From Campylobacter showae (GTDB lineage: Bacteria > Campylobacterota > Campylobacteria > Campylobacterales > Campylobacteraceae), in contig NZ_LR535679.1 of assembly GCF_900699785.1 (NCBI RefSeq), positions 1,674,001-1,738,000 of the forward strand: a stretch of DNA of 64,000 nt. The letters are read 5' to 3'. The translations under genes and the position numbers were made by a program. Positions 54,494 through 62,720 of the stretch are shown here, in pieces; position 1 is the stretch's first letter, and each line of letters opens with the position of its first letter. The notes beneath the pieces are model-generated. The model was given only the letters and a program-made list of their open reading frames with translations, searched no databases and had not been told where the DNA came from.

Positions 54494-55282
54494 TTAGCTT
54501 GCATCGACCTGAATTTTATATTTACCGCAGCGGGTGCAGCGAAACAGATAGCCCGCCATATCGCCGCCTGCGACGAGGTAACCCTGCGCATCCTCTACCG
54601 CAAATTCGCCGCGCAGGGCGTATTCGGTAAAGACCTCTTCGGCAATACCCAAATCCTCTAATTCCTTCGTGCCAACGTCGCCCAAAAACTCGCAGTAATA
54701 GTCGCAGCATACAAGCCAACGCTCTCCTTGCCAGCTAGAATACCCAGGCGTCCTTTTAAAAAGCTCCTCGGTTTTAGCCTGCACGTCCGCAGCGCCCGGC
54801 GGCAGAGGATCCGCGTCCTGGATGAAGCTAGCGTCAAATTTCGCCGCAGCCGCGCCGCTAGCGATGCAGTGCGGGCAAAGGTAGTTCACGTCCGCCACGC
54901 AGTAAACGCTACCGCAATAATACGCGTCCGTCGGCTGCCCGCAGCACTCGCAAATCACGCTCGCATCATCTTTAAACACGCCCGTTTTAAATGGATCCGG
55001 GTGATAACGAAAATGAGGCAACGCCTTTAGTTTTTTGCTTTGGCGCGCCGCCTCGCTAGCGGTTTGAGGGCGCTTTACTGCATCTGCGTCGCTATTTTCC
55101 GCATACTGCTTCAGATAGCCGAGCTTTTTGAGCTGCTTTCTGTCCTTCGGATCGCAAATTTCGCCGAGTAGCTCGCAGGCGCTCTTTTTGAGTCCAAGTA
55201 GTTCATAAACGTCTACCAGCACGGCTTTTGCCTCTTTTTCAGCGTATTTTTCGAGCTCGTCTTTGAACTCATACAGCGCCAA
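54494..55282 (-). CDS. CbrC-family protein (UPF0167)
   Basis: A 262-residue protein. The C-terminal 170 residues fit the CbrC family: LPHFRYHPDPFKTGVF, CECCGQ, YCGSVYCVADVNYLCPHCIASGAAAAKFDASF, and LFRCTRCGKYKIQ; the Cys pairs suggest zinc binding. The N-terminal ~90 residues (charged, helical) are not in the standard CbrC family. Start is uncertain: TTG 55282 is listed, with no ribosome site. A GAGGGG site lies 75 bases upstream but in a different frame, so a frame error at the A5 run at 55320-55324 is possible. The role, reported in colicin tolerance for E. coli CbrC, is not established here. Confidence 0.72.
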   Translation of the reverse strand: MALYEFKDELEKYAEKEAKAVLVDVYELLGLKKSACELLGEICDPKDRKQLKKLGYLKQYAENSDADAVKRPQTASEAARQSKKLKALPHFRYHPDPFKTGVFKDDASVICECCGQPTDAYYCGSVYCVADVNYLCPHCIASGAAAAKFDASFIQDADPLPPGAADVQAKTEELFKRTPGYSSWQGERWLVCCDYYCEFLGDVGTKELEDLGIAEEVFTEYALRGEFAVEDAQGYLVAGGDMAGYLFRCTRCGKYKIQVDAS

Positions 55283-55452
55283 AACGCTCGCCGCGCTACC
55301 GTCAGAATCCCAAAACGCCTTTTGAAGCGCGATATATATTTGCCTAAGTTTATCTATCTTTTCCCCTCAAATTTGCGGGCGGTACTATTCTTAAAATTTA
55401 AATTTTACAGAGCGCGCTTGCTGTTTTAGAGGACGCCTATTCGGGTCAAATT

Positions 55453-55869
55453 TTACTCCGCGCAGATTGCTTTAAGTTTTGTTAAATCCAAAATCAAACT
55501 ATGCGAAAACGCGTCTATCACGACTCCGGCGTATTTGTCTTCGGCGCCATCTAGTATCGCGGCGTAGTCTTTTAGGCGTAGATTTATCGCCTCTTGCTCG
55601 GCGTCGTTTCGCCATCTCATCATCTCGGCTCTGCTAGAAAACGCCGGGAAATAGCTAAGCCCGCTCTCTTCGTTTTCAAGTAGGACAAATTTGATATTTG
55701 AGCCTTCTTCTTCATAAACTGCGCTGCCGTCAGGCTTTGCTAAGGCTTGGTTTATGAGTACGGGCGCTAAAAACTCTGTCTTTTTTAGCGCTGCGATTAG
55801 CGCCTTTTCGCTTTGTTCGCCGCCGTCTAGTAAAAATACGTCTATAAAATCGTTTAAATTTTCGTTCAT
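55453..55869 (-). CDS. SseB N-terminal domain-like protein
   Basis: A 138-residue protein matching the SseB N-terminal family (PF07179): KTEFLAPVLINQALAKPDGSAVYEEEGSNIKFVLLENEESGLSYFPAFSS, read in parts. These are small proteins of unknown activity, sometimes in secretion-linked contexts. It is a separate minus-strand gene, with CGAGAGAT near the ATG, upstream of tRNA-Met. Confidence 0.75.
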   Translation of the reverse strand: MNENLNDFIDVFLLDGGEQSEKALIAALKKTEFLAPVLINQALAKPDGSAVYEEEGSNIKFVLLENEESGLSYFPAFSSRAEMMRWRNDAEQEAINLRLKDYAAILDGAEDKYAGVVIDAFSHSLILDLTKLKAICAE

Positions 55870-55951
55870 CTCTCGCCTTGGATTAAATTTGGCGTATTAT
55901 ACATTTTTGCGTTTTAAATCAAAATTTAGCAGTAAATAAGCTTTGCGTTGC

Positions 55952-55957
55952 TATAAT
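55952..55957 (+). promoter_or_regulatory. -10 element of tRNA-Met
   Basis: TATAAT, 22 bases before the tRNA start. Confidence 0.55.
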
Positions 55958-55978
55958 CACAACCTCACTTCAGCTGGC

Positions 55979-56055
55979 GGGTTCATAGCTCAGTTGGTTA
56001 GAGCATCCGGCTCATAACCGGATGGTCCCAGGTTCGAGTCCTGGTGAACCCACCA
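55979..56055 (+). tRNA. tRNA-Met (CAT), elongator
   Basis: The acceptor stem GGGTTCA pairs with TGAACCC, followed by A and the encoded CCA (56053-56055). The anticodon CAT is at 56013-56015 in a TCCGG/CCGGA stem. The D arm (AGCTCAGTTGGTTAGAGC, in parts) and T arm (GGTTCGAGTCC) are regular. G1 pairs with C72 and the anticodon stem lacks three G-C pairs, so this is not initiator tRNA. Lysidine-modified Ile2 shares the CAT anticodon; the sequence favours Met. Confidence 0.9.
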
Positions 56056-56218
56056 CCTATTCACATTAATTATCTCAGATTTTTAAAGCCATTTTGTCTT
56101 TAGATTTAATCTAAAACAGTTATCGTAAGTTAAATTTAAGCCGTCAAATTTGAGCCGATTTTTAAAATTTGCGGTCAAATTTGACGTCAAAATCAAGCAA
56201 AGGCGAAATCTGATTCGC

Positions 56219-57661
56219 CTATTTTTTGGTTTGTTTTAGCAGGTTCATCTTCATCTCGTAGTAGTTCACGCTCATATCGACGTAGTGTTTGTGCGGGTTT
56301 TCAAAGCGTTGCTCCTCCTGCCAAATTTCATTTTCGAGCTGCTCTTTTACGTACTCTCTAATTTGCGCTAAATTTACTTTCTCGCTCACACGCTTGCCGT
56401 CTTTTACGACTAGATTTTGCAGCTGCCGCGCCGTGCAACCTTCAAAATACAGCTCCTTCCACGGCTTTTGGGGATCTATATAGCGGTACGGCTTGGATAG
56501 GTCGGGCGTTTCGTCCGCGTTTGCGATGAGGTCGGCTATGGCTTGGCCGTTTTGGTAGATACGCCAGACCTTTTTTATGCCGGGATTGGTCATCTTTTCT
56601 ACGGCTTCGGATAGCTTGATACGAGGGTTAAATTTGCCGCCGTTTTCGACTGCTACTAGCTTATAAACCCCGCTAAAAATCGGATCGCTCTTGGAGGTTA
56701 TCAGCCGTTCGCCCACACCAAAGCCGTCTATCTGTCCGCCTTGGGCCAGGATCGAGGCGATGGTGTATTCATCCAGGCTGTTTGAGACGATGATTTTGCA
56801 GTCTTGTAGCCCCGCCGCATCTAACATCGCACGCGTTTTTTTGGATAGATATGCCAGGTCGCCGGAGTCTAACCTGACCGCTTTTAGGCGCTTGCCTAGC
56901 GGCTCTAGCACCTCTTTTGCTGTTTTTATCGCGTTTGGCACGCCGCTATGCAGCACGTCGTAGGTATCTACGAGCAGCGAAGCGGAGTCTGGATAGAGCA
57001 GGGCGTAACGCTTAAATGCCTCAAATTCGTCGCCGAAATACATCACCCAGCTGTGCGCCATCGTGCCCGTCGTTGGTATGCCAAAAGTCTTAGCAGCTAG
57101 CACCGTCGCCGTACCGTCCGCGCCGCCGATGTATGCAGCTCTGGCGCCATATACGGCGGCGTCAAAGTTATGCGCGCGTCTGGCGCCAAAGTCAAACACG
57201 CTCCTGCCGTCCGCGGCCTTTACGATGCGCCTGGCTTTGGTCGCTATGAGGCTTTGGTGGTTTATCTGCGATAGGATCGCGGTTTCTATGAGCTGCGCGT
57301 CGATAGGCGAGGCCACGACGGTCATAAAAGGCTCTTGCGGATAGATGATCGTACCTTCGGCAAATGCGTATATATCGCCTCTAAAGCGAAATTTGCGCAG
57401 GTAATCCAAAAAATCCTCGCTAAATAAATTTAACGAACGCAGATAGCTCACGTCGCTCTCGTCAAAGCGTAAATTTTCTACATACTCTATGATCTGCTCA
57501 AGTCCCGCAAATATCGCAAAACCGCCGCCGTCGGGCACCTTGCGGTAAAAAACGTCAAACGCCACGCGCGGCTGATCCCCGCTTTTAAAATACCCCTCCG
57601 CCATCGTAAGTTCGTAAAGATCCATCACCATGCTGACATTTCTCGCGTCAAACTGCGTCAT
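56219..57661 (-). CDS. pncB: Nicotinate phosphoribosyltransferase
   Basis: A 480-residue enzyme that makes nicotinate mononucleotide from nicotinate and PRPP, with ATP hydrolysis, in NAD salvage. VMDLYELTMAEGYF is the N-terminal block; LIATKARRIVKAA, FGARRAHNFDAAVYGARAAYIGG, GTMAHSWVMYF and VRLDSGDLAYLS hold the conserved His, Asp and Arg residues. A nicotinamidase-like gene at 38005 could supply nicotinate. The 480-residue length fits the longer PncB branch. Confidence 0.92.
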   Translation of the reverse strand: MTQFDARNVSMVMDLYELTMAEGYFKSGDQPRVAFDVFYRKVPDGGGFAIFAGLEQIIEYVENLRFDESDVSYLRSLNLFSEDFLDYLRKFRFRGDIYAFAEGTIIYPQEPFMTVVASPIDAQLIETAILSQINHQSLIATKARRIVKAADGRSVFDFGARRAHNFDAAVYGARAAYIGGADGTATVLAAKTFGIPTTGTMAHSWVMYFGDEFEAFKRYALLYPDSASLLVDTYDVLHSGVPNAIKTAKEVLEPLGKRLKAVRLDSGDLAYLSKKTRAMLDAAGLQDCKIIVSNSLDEYTIASILAQGGQIDGFGVGERLITSKSDPIFSGVYKLVAVENGGKFNPRIKLSEAVEKMTNPGIKKVWRIYQNGQAIADLIANADETPDLSKPYRYIDPQKPWKELYFEGCTARQLQNLVVKDGKRVSEKVNLAQIREYVKEQLENEIWQEEQRFENPHKHYVDMSVNYYEMKMNLLKQTKK

Positions 57662-57912
57662 TTTTGCCCTTTCTCGTTAAAATTTGATAATAATATAACC
57701 CCGCGGCTTGCGAGACGCTGAAATTCGGCGGAGCGCTTTTTAACAAATATATTATTTAATCTCATAATATTATCACTTTTTATCGGTTTTTAAGCTCTAT
57801 TAGCATATAGTTTTAAAGTTTTTATTTAAAAAAAATTTTTATATTATTTTTATATTTTAAATTACTTTTTTGAGTTTTTAGACGTTGAAATCTGTAAATT
57901 TAGGAGGATTTT
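57662..57912. promoter_or_regulatory. Very AT-rich divergent promoter region
   Basis: Between pncB and pepE, the section 57738-57880 is nearly all A and T, with A and T runs and several TATAAT-like words. No gene seen. It should hold the two opposing promoters. Confidence 0.4.
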
Positions 57913-58623
57913 ATGAAGCAGACTTTGCTTTTAAGCAGTTCAAGCTACAAAGATACGGGCTATCTTAAGCATTGTAAAAACTGGATATACGAGTTTTTGA
58001 AAGAGTGCGGAGTTTGGGACGAGCAGGTGCTTTTTATCCCGTATGCCGGAGTTCGCCGCACTAACGACGAGTACGAGCAAAAGGTCATCGACTGCCTAGA
58101 GTACAAAAATATCGCGTCCATCCATAAATTTAGCGATCCAAAACGCGCCGTAGCCGAGGCTAAAGCCATCTGCATCGGCGGCGGAAACACATTTGCGCTG
58201 CTTTACTATCTTTATAAATTTGATCTAGTCGAAGCTGTCAGACAAAGAGTGGAGGCGGGAGTGCCGTATTTTGGCTGGAGTGCGGGCGCAAACGTCGCCG
58301 GAAGCACGATGATGACGACAAACGACATGCCTATCATCATGCCAAAAAGCTTTGACGCGTTAAATATCTTCCCGCATCAGATAAATCCGCATTTCATCAG
58401 CGGCAAGATCGCTGGACACAACGGCGAAAGCAGGGAGGAGAGGCTGGAGGAGTTTTTGATAGTAAATCAAAAAAGCCTGATCTACGCGCTACCTGAAGGT
58501 ACGGCTCTAAGGATAAAGGACGAAAACGCAACCGTGATGGGCATGGATGAAAGCCCCGTCTTAAAAATGGCGTATCAAAAAGAAACCGAGTTCATAAAAG
58601 TCGGTGAGAGCTTTAAATTTTAG
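57913..58623 (+). CDS. pepE: Dipeptidase E (aspartyl dipeptidase)
   Basis: A 236-residue serine peptidase of family S51. The nucleophile is Ser123 in FGWSAGANVAG. CIGGGNTFALL is the preceding conserved block, and INPHFISG holds the catalytic His region. E. coli PepE cleaves Asp-X dipeptides. AGGAGGATTTT precedes the ATG. It is divergent from pncB. Free Asp would enter the fumarate respiration with DcuC downstream. Confidence 0.9.
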   Translation: MKQTLLLSSSSYKDTGYLKHCKNWIYEFLKECGVWDEQVLFIPYAGVRRTNDEYEQKVIDCLEYKNIASIHKFSDPKRAVAEAKAICIGGGNTFALLYYLYKFDLVEAVRQRVEAGVPYFGWSAGANVAGSTMMTTNDMPIIMPKSFDALNIFPHQINPHFISGKIAGHNGESREERLEEFLIVNQKSLIYALPEGTALRIKDENATVMGMDESPVLKMAYQKETEFIKVGESFKF

Positions 58624-58889
58624 CCGTTTGGGCTCGCACTTAAATTTAACTAGCGGGTTAAGATCGGCAAAAGCGTTCTTTAAAATAGTCGTTACGATTC
58701 GGCGAAATAGGACAAAAATCTCAAATTTGAGGAGCACTTTTTAGAGGCTCGCAAATTTTAGATAAACGTCCGTCGACGAATTTAAACGAAAAGATTAAAT
58801 TTGACTCAAATTTAGCGCGCAAAACTTAGGCGGCGCAAATTTGATCTAAATTCGAAATAGGTATAAAACACAAAACGAAAGGGGACAAA
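58624..58889. other. Intergenic region before dcuC
   Basis: 266 bases with repeated AAATTT words and no gene seen. The last 25 bases hold GGTATAAAACAC and the binding site GAAAGGGGAC of dcuC. Confidence 0.4.
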
Positions 58890-60197
58890 ATGGCTACTGC
58901 TAAGCTAATCTGTGCGGTCATAGGCTTGATCGCCGTCGTGTTTTTATTGGTCAAAAAAAGAGAGACCAAAACCGTGCTCATCGGCGTGGGACTCGTACTC
59001 TGCGTCATCTGTCTAAATCCGCTCGGAGCGCTTGAGAGCTTTACGAAGTCGATGACTTCGGCCGGCCTTATCAAGGCCATTTGCGCCAGCATGGGCTTTG
59101 CCTACGTTATGAAGGTGACTAAGTGCGACCAGCACCTAGTTTTGCTACTTACCAAACCGATGAAAAATATCGGATTTTTGCTGATTCCGGCTACTTTCGT
59201 GCTCACCTATCTCATCAACATCGCGATACCGTCGGCTGCGGGCTGCTCGGCTGCGGTCGGGGCTACGATGATACCGCTTTTGATGGCATCTGGCGTACGC
59301 CCTGCGATGGCGGGAGCTGCGGTGTTTGCGGGAACTTTTGGCGGCGTGCTAAGCCCAGGCTCCGCGCACAATATCTTCGTAACCGACATGGTAAAAAAGA
59401 CCAATGAAGCCTACACCGTCCAAGACGTCATCGGCGTGCAGTTTCCAAACGCCGTCGCCGCAGGCATCGTCGTTTTGATCGTGATTAGCTTAACGGCGAT
59501 TATCTTTAAAGATTATCAAAAAGGGCAGGATTTCTCGCCTAAATCTATAAGCAACGCTGGCGAAGCGACGCAGACGAAGGTAAATTTACTCTTTGCTCTA
59601 GCGCCTCTCATCCCGCTAGTTATCCTTGTCGTCGGCGGCACAAGCCTAAATAAAATCTCGTGGCTAGCATGGACGAAGATGGGCGTGGCCGAGGCTATGA
59701 TCCTTGGCGCTATCATCGCGGTTTTCATCACGTGGACAAGCCCTGAAAAGATCACCAAAGAGTTTTTTAACGGTATGGGCAGCGCCTACGCCGAGGTTAT
59801 GGGTATCATCATCGCCGCGGGCGTTTTCGTCGCGGGTCTAAAGGCGTGCGGTGCGATCGACGCGGTCACCGAGTGGCTAAAACACTCCCAGGAGTTCGTG
59901 CGCTACGGCGGTACTTTCGTACCGTATCTCATGGGTACGGTTACGGGCTCGGGTGATGCCGCTACTATGGCGTTTAACCAAGCTATCACCGTTCATGCTG
60001 CGGATCTTGGCTTTGCGCAGGATAAACTAGGCATGGCCGCTGCGATCTCGGGCGCACTAGGCCGCTCGTCGTCTCCTATCGCGGGTGCAGCGATCGTGTG
60101 CGCGGGTCTTGCGATGGTTAGCCCGGTAGAGATAGCTAAGCGAACGGCTCCTGCGATGGCGATAGCCGTGTGCGTTATAGCGTTTTTTATGCTCTAA
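58890..60197 (+). CDS. dcuC: Anaerobic C4-dicarboxylate transporter, DcuC family
   Basis: A 435-residue membrane protein with about 12 helices. VGATMIPLLMASGVRPAMAGAAVFAGTFGGVLSPGSAHNIFV and TGSGDAATMAFNQAITVH are DcuC/DcuD marks. It probably exports succinate or exchanges it with fumarate and aspartate during anaerobic growth. A strong hairpin follows it. Matches the DctA gene at the window end in overall role. Confidence 0.88.
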   Translation: MATAKLICAVIGLIAVVFLLVKKRETKTVLIGVGLVLCVICLNPLGALESFTKSMTSAGLIKAICASMGFAYVMKVTKCDQHLVLLLTKPMKNIGFLLIPATFVLTYLINIAIPSAAGCSAAVGATMIPLLMASGVRPAMAGAAVFAGTFGGVLSPGSAHNIFVTDMVKKTNEAYTVQDVIGVQFPNAVAAGIVVLIVISLTAIIFKDYQKGQDFSPKSISNAGEATQTKVNLLFALAPLIPLVILVVGGTSLNKISWLAWTKMGVAEAMILGAIIAVFITWTSPEKITKEFFNGMGSAYAEVMGIIIAAGVFVAGLKACGAIDAVTEWLKHSQEFVRYGGTFVPYLMGTVTGSGDAATMAFNQAITVHAADLGFAQDKLGMAAAISGALGRSSSPIAGAAIVCAGLAMVSPVEIAKRTAPAMAIAVCVIAFFML

Positions 60198-60216
60198 ATT
60201 TACGGAGCTAAAATTT

Positions 60217-60243
60217 ATAAAGTCGGCGCCTTGCCGACTTTAT
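60217..60243. terminator. Terminator hairpin after dcuC
   Basis: ATAAAGTCGGC and GCCGACTTTAT form a perfect 11-bp stem around a 5-base loop, 19 bases after the stop. There is no T-run on the plus strand. Confidence 0.6.
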
Positions 60244-60391
60244 ACGCGGATGGCGTTTGTCGCCCTTTTTTAAATCTCTAAATTTTAGAAAATTAGTTAA
60301 ATTTAATCCTTGCGTGCGTCGTTTCTCTTAGACATGCGCCTTTTTCTATCAAATTTACCGAGTCAAATTTGCCGCGCAAAGGCAGCCAATG

Positions 60392-60963
60392 TTATTTTTG
60401 AATAAACTCTTTATATCGGTCGCAGGCTAGCTCGGGCTCCATATCGCACGCTTTTTTGAGGTATTTTTCGGCCGCGTTTGCGTCCCCTTTGACGCCCCGT
60501 CCTTTTGTGCGTATAGGTTGCCTAGATTGTAGCATCCGCCGCCGTTACCCATGTCGCAGGCTTTGGCGTAAAATTCGCTAGCTTTTGCGTAGTCTTGCCT
60601 GGCGCCGCGTCCGTTTGCGTAGGCAAAGCTCAAATTTGAGCAGCCCGCTTCATCGCCCATATCGCACGCCTTTGCGTAAAGCTGGGCGGCTTTTTTGCCG
60701 TCCTGCGCCACGCCGCTTCCGTTGTCGTATAAAAAGCCTAAATTTGAGCAGCCGGCGCCGTTACCTAGATTGCAAGCCTTTGAGTAGAGCTCGGCCGCTT
60801 TTTGGTAGTCTTGCGCGGCTCCTTCCCTGGCGTTATCGTACAAGACGCCAAGCTCGTAGCAGCTTGCGCCCTTTCCGCCGTCGCACTCCTTTTGTAGCGC
60901 GTCTAGATCGGCGCCGTTTAATAAGACCGAAGCCGCAATTAGCGGTAAAAATATCTTTTTCAT
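60392..60963 (-). pseudogene. Cys-rich Sel1-repeat protein gene, frameshifted near 3' end
   Basis: The intact 5' part gives a signal peptide (MKKIFLPLIAASVLLNGADL) and three 36-residue Sel1/TPR-like repeats with paired cysteines (CDGGKGASCYELG, CNLGNGAGCSNLG, CDMGDEAGCSNLS, CDMGNGGGCYNLG). The listed frame then reads TQTRPKNTSKKRA and stops at 60427. In the next frame the sequence continues as the expected repeat (DANAAEKYLKKACDMEPELAC, then DRYKEFIQK) to a stop at 60394-60392. The frames would join if the four-base C run at 60495-60498 had one more base. So a one-base deletion or a sequence error breaks the gene; the product may still be made, truncated. Confidence 0.8.
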
Positions 60964-61348
60964 TAAATTTGCTCCTATTTAAAATCGCTCTTTGCATTTT
61001 ACGCAAAGCGAGCTTAAATTCGGGCGGGCGGGTTAAATTTGACGTAAATTTGGGTTAGCACCGTAAAGGGGCGGGCCTCGGAGCGTAAGATGAAAGGCGG
61101 TTGCAAATTTGACCCCGATCGGATTTACGGTGCTCACTCGGGCAAAATGTCGCCGAAAGTCCGAGTGAGCCGAGCTAAATTTGTCTCGGCGACGGATCGC
61201 AAATTTAAAAAGCAGTCTAAAAATTTGAGCGAAAAGCACGCTTACTAAAAAGCTCACAAATTTAAAAGCCGGCATTTTCAAAAAGCGCGTAAATTTCAGT
61301 TTGACTTTTAAAATTTGAGAGCGAATTCGCCCTCAAATTTGACTCGGT
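60964..61348. other. Structured intergenic region with overlapping inverted repeats
   Basis: Three inverted repeats lie in a row: AGCACCGTAAA with TTTACGGTGCT (61057-61067, 61124-61134), GCTCACTCGG with CCGAGTGAGC (61132-61141, 61161-61170) and GCCGAG with CTCGGC (61169-61174, 61185-61190). Neighbouring repeats share 2-3 bases, so they could form alternative folds. A weak open frame runs over part of it on either strand but I do not support a gene. Confidence 0.45.
61311..61340 (-). terminator. Hairpin after pepT
   Basis: AAATTTGAG and CTCAAATTT, separated by GCGAATTCGC plus one mismatch pair, form a 30-base near-perfect palindrome just past the pepT stop. Likely transcript end. Confidence 0.45.
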
Positions 61349-62584
61349 TTATTTCTCTGCTATGATTTTTACGATCTCACAGACGACGTTGCTAGCCGCG
61401 CGTAGCGATTTTACCGGCAGGTATTCGTAGATGGAGTGAAAGTTGTGCGCGCCGGTAAAGATATTCGGGCACGGTACGCCCTTTTCCGAGATGACGGCGC
61501 CGTCGTAGCCGCCTCGCATCGGGATGACTTTTGGCTCTATGTTTAGCCGAGCGTAGGCTTGCTTGGCCGCGACGACGGGCAGGCTGTTTTCGCCGTCCGC
61601 TAGGTAGTTAAATACGTTTTTGTAGCGGTCTTTTAGGCTGATTTGAATTCTGTGCGCGCCGTAAATTTTAGCAAACGAGTCGGAAAGATCTTGTAAAAAC
61701 GCCATGCGCTGCGCGTATTTTGCCTCGTTAAATTCGCGAACGTCGAGCTTTAGCACGGTCTTTGCGCTGTTGCCAGATAATTCCTTGACCCAGTAGTAGC
61801 CCTCGACGCCGTCGGTATACTCGGGTGCTTCGCCGCCCGGTAGCATCGAGATAAATTTATGAGCGAGTAGCAATGAATTTACTAGCTTACCTTTGGCATT
61901 CATCGGGTGCGCAGACTGCCCGACGAAGGTCACGACCGCATCGCCCGCGTTCCAGTTTTGGTAAATCAGCTCGCCTATGCCGCAGCAATCTAGACAGTAG
62001 GCAAAGTCGGCCTTGATCTCTGAGACGTCAAGCGCCTTGGCTCCGCGCAGGCCTTGCTCCTCGTCGGGTAAAAAGCCAAACGTCACGTCGCCGTGCTCGA
62101 TTTGCGGATTTTGTATGAAAAACTGCGCGGCGTTTACGATGGCGGCGATCGCGGCCTTGTCGTCCGCGCCTAGCAGGCTGGTGCCGTCCGTTACGATGAG
62201 ATCGTCTCCGAGGTAGTTAGCAAGCTCCGGAAATTCGCTTTGTTTGAGCGTTATGCCCAGTTCTTTATTTAGCGTGACGTCGCCGCCTTCGTAGCGTACG
62301 ATTTGCGCTTTCGTGTCGTTTTTTTGCTCCGCGCTCGTATCAAGGTGTGCGAAAAACGCCACGGACGGCAGCTTTTTAGCGGAATTTGACGGCAAAACGG
62401 CTGTGGTTATGGTATTTTCTCGTCTTTTTATATTTTGCAGGCCGAGCTCCTTTAGCTCGCTTTCTATCAGCTTTGCTAGATCGTGCTCGGTTGGGTTTGA
62501 AGGCATAATGCCCGCCGCGCCCGCTTCGCGGTTTGTGGTGGTGTTGATCTTCGTATAGCGTAAAAACCTCTCGACTATATCCAT
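61349..62584 (-). CDS. pepT: Peptidase T (tripeptide aminopeptidase)
   Basis: A 411-residue M20-family zinc peptidase that removes the N-terminal residue of tripeptides. Metal ligands lie in FFAHLDTS (His), LGADDKAAIA (bridging Asp), PDEEQGLRG (Glu pair) and GAHNFHS (late His). The typical length of 408-411 supports full length. It starts with ATG just before GCGAACATGGATATA. Supplies amino acids with PepE and the ABC importer. Confidence 0.93.
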   Translation of the reverse strand: MDIVERFLRYTKINTTTNREAGAAGIMPSNPTEHDLAKLIESELKELGLQNIKRRENTITTAVLPSNSAKKLPSVAFFAHLDTSAEQKNDTKAQIVRYEGGDVTLNKELGITLKQSEFPELANYLGDDLIVTDGTSLLGADDKAAIAAIVNAAQFFIQNPQIEHGDVTFGFLPDEEQGLRGAKALDVSEIKADFAYCLDCCGIGELIYQNWNAGDAVVTFVGQSAHPMNAKGKLVNSLLLAHKFISMLPGGEAPEYTDGVEGYYWVKELSGNSAKTVLKLDVREFNEAKYAQRMAFLQDLSDSFAKIYGAHRIQISLKDRYKNVFNYLADGENSLPVVAAKQAYARLNIEPKVIPMRGGYDGAVISEKGVPCPNIFTGAHNFHSIYEYLPVKSLRAASNVVCEIVKIIAEK

Positions 62585-62687
62585 GTTCGCTCCTAAATTT
62601 GAGATAAAATTTATGAAATTATACTATTTTTTAATTAAGCTTAAAATAAAATTTTAATATTTTTTGGCAAGTTTAAAATTTAATCGG

Positions 62688-62693
62688 TATAAT
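62688..62693 (+). promoter_or_regulatory. -10 element of 62721 gene
   Basis: TATAAT, 27 bases before the ATG. Confidence 0.45.
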
Positions 62694-62720
62694 TCGCAAA
62701 CTAATTTTAAAGGAGCAAAA

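Noticed and set aside
55979..56055. Initiator tRNA-fMet
   Set aside because: First base pairs with base 72 and the anticodon stem lacks three consecutive G-C pairs, so it is an elongator type.
60585..61058. Plus-strand open frame, Arg-rich, opposite the Sel1-repeat gene
   Set aside because: It lies mostly antisense to the repeat gene. Its Arg/Ser-rich, low-quality composition is what the reverse of a Cys/Ala/Gly-rich repeat would give.
61152..61164. GAAAGTCCGAG, similar to the GAAAGTCC of RNase P RNA
   Set aside because: No other RNase P hallmark, such as the ACAGAA element or P4 pairing, is found nearby.
61033..61281. Minus-strand 82-codon frame with a hydrophobic start
   Set aside because: It covers the inverted-repeat region, has no clear ribosome site, and its tail (LRGPPLYGANPNLRQI) comes from the repeats. 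I cannot support it as a gene.
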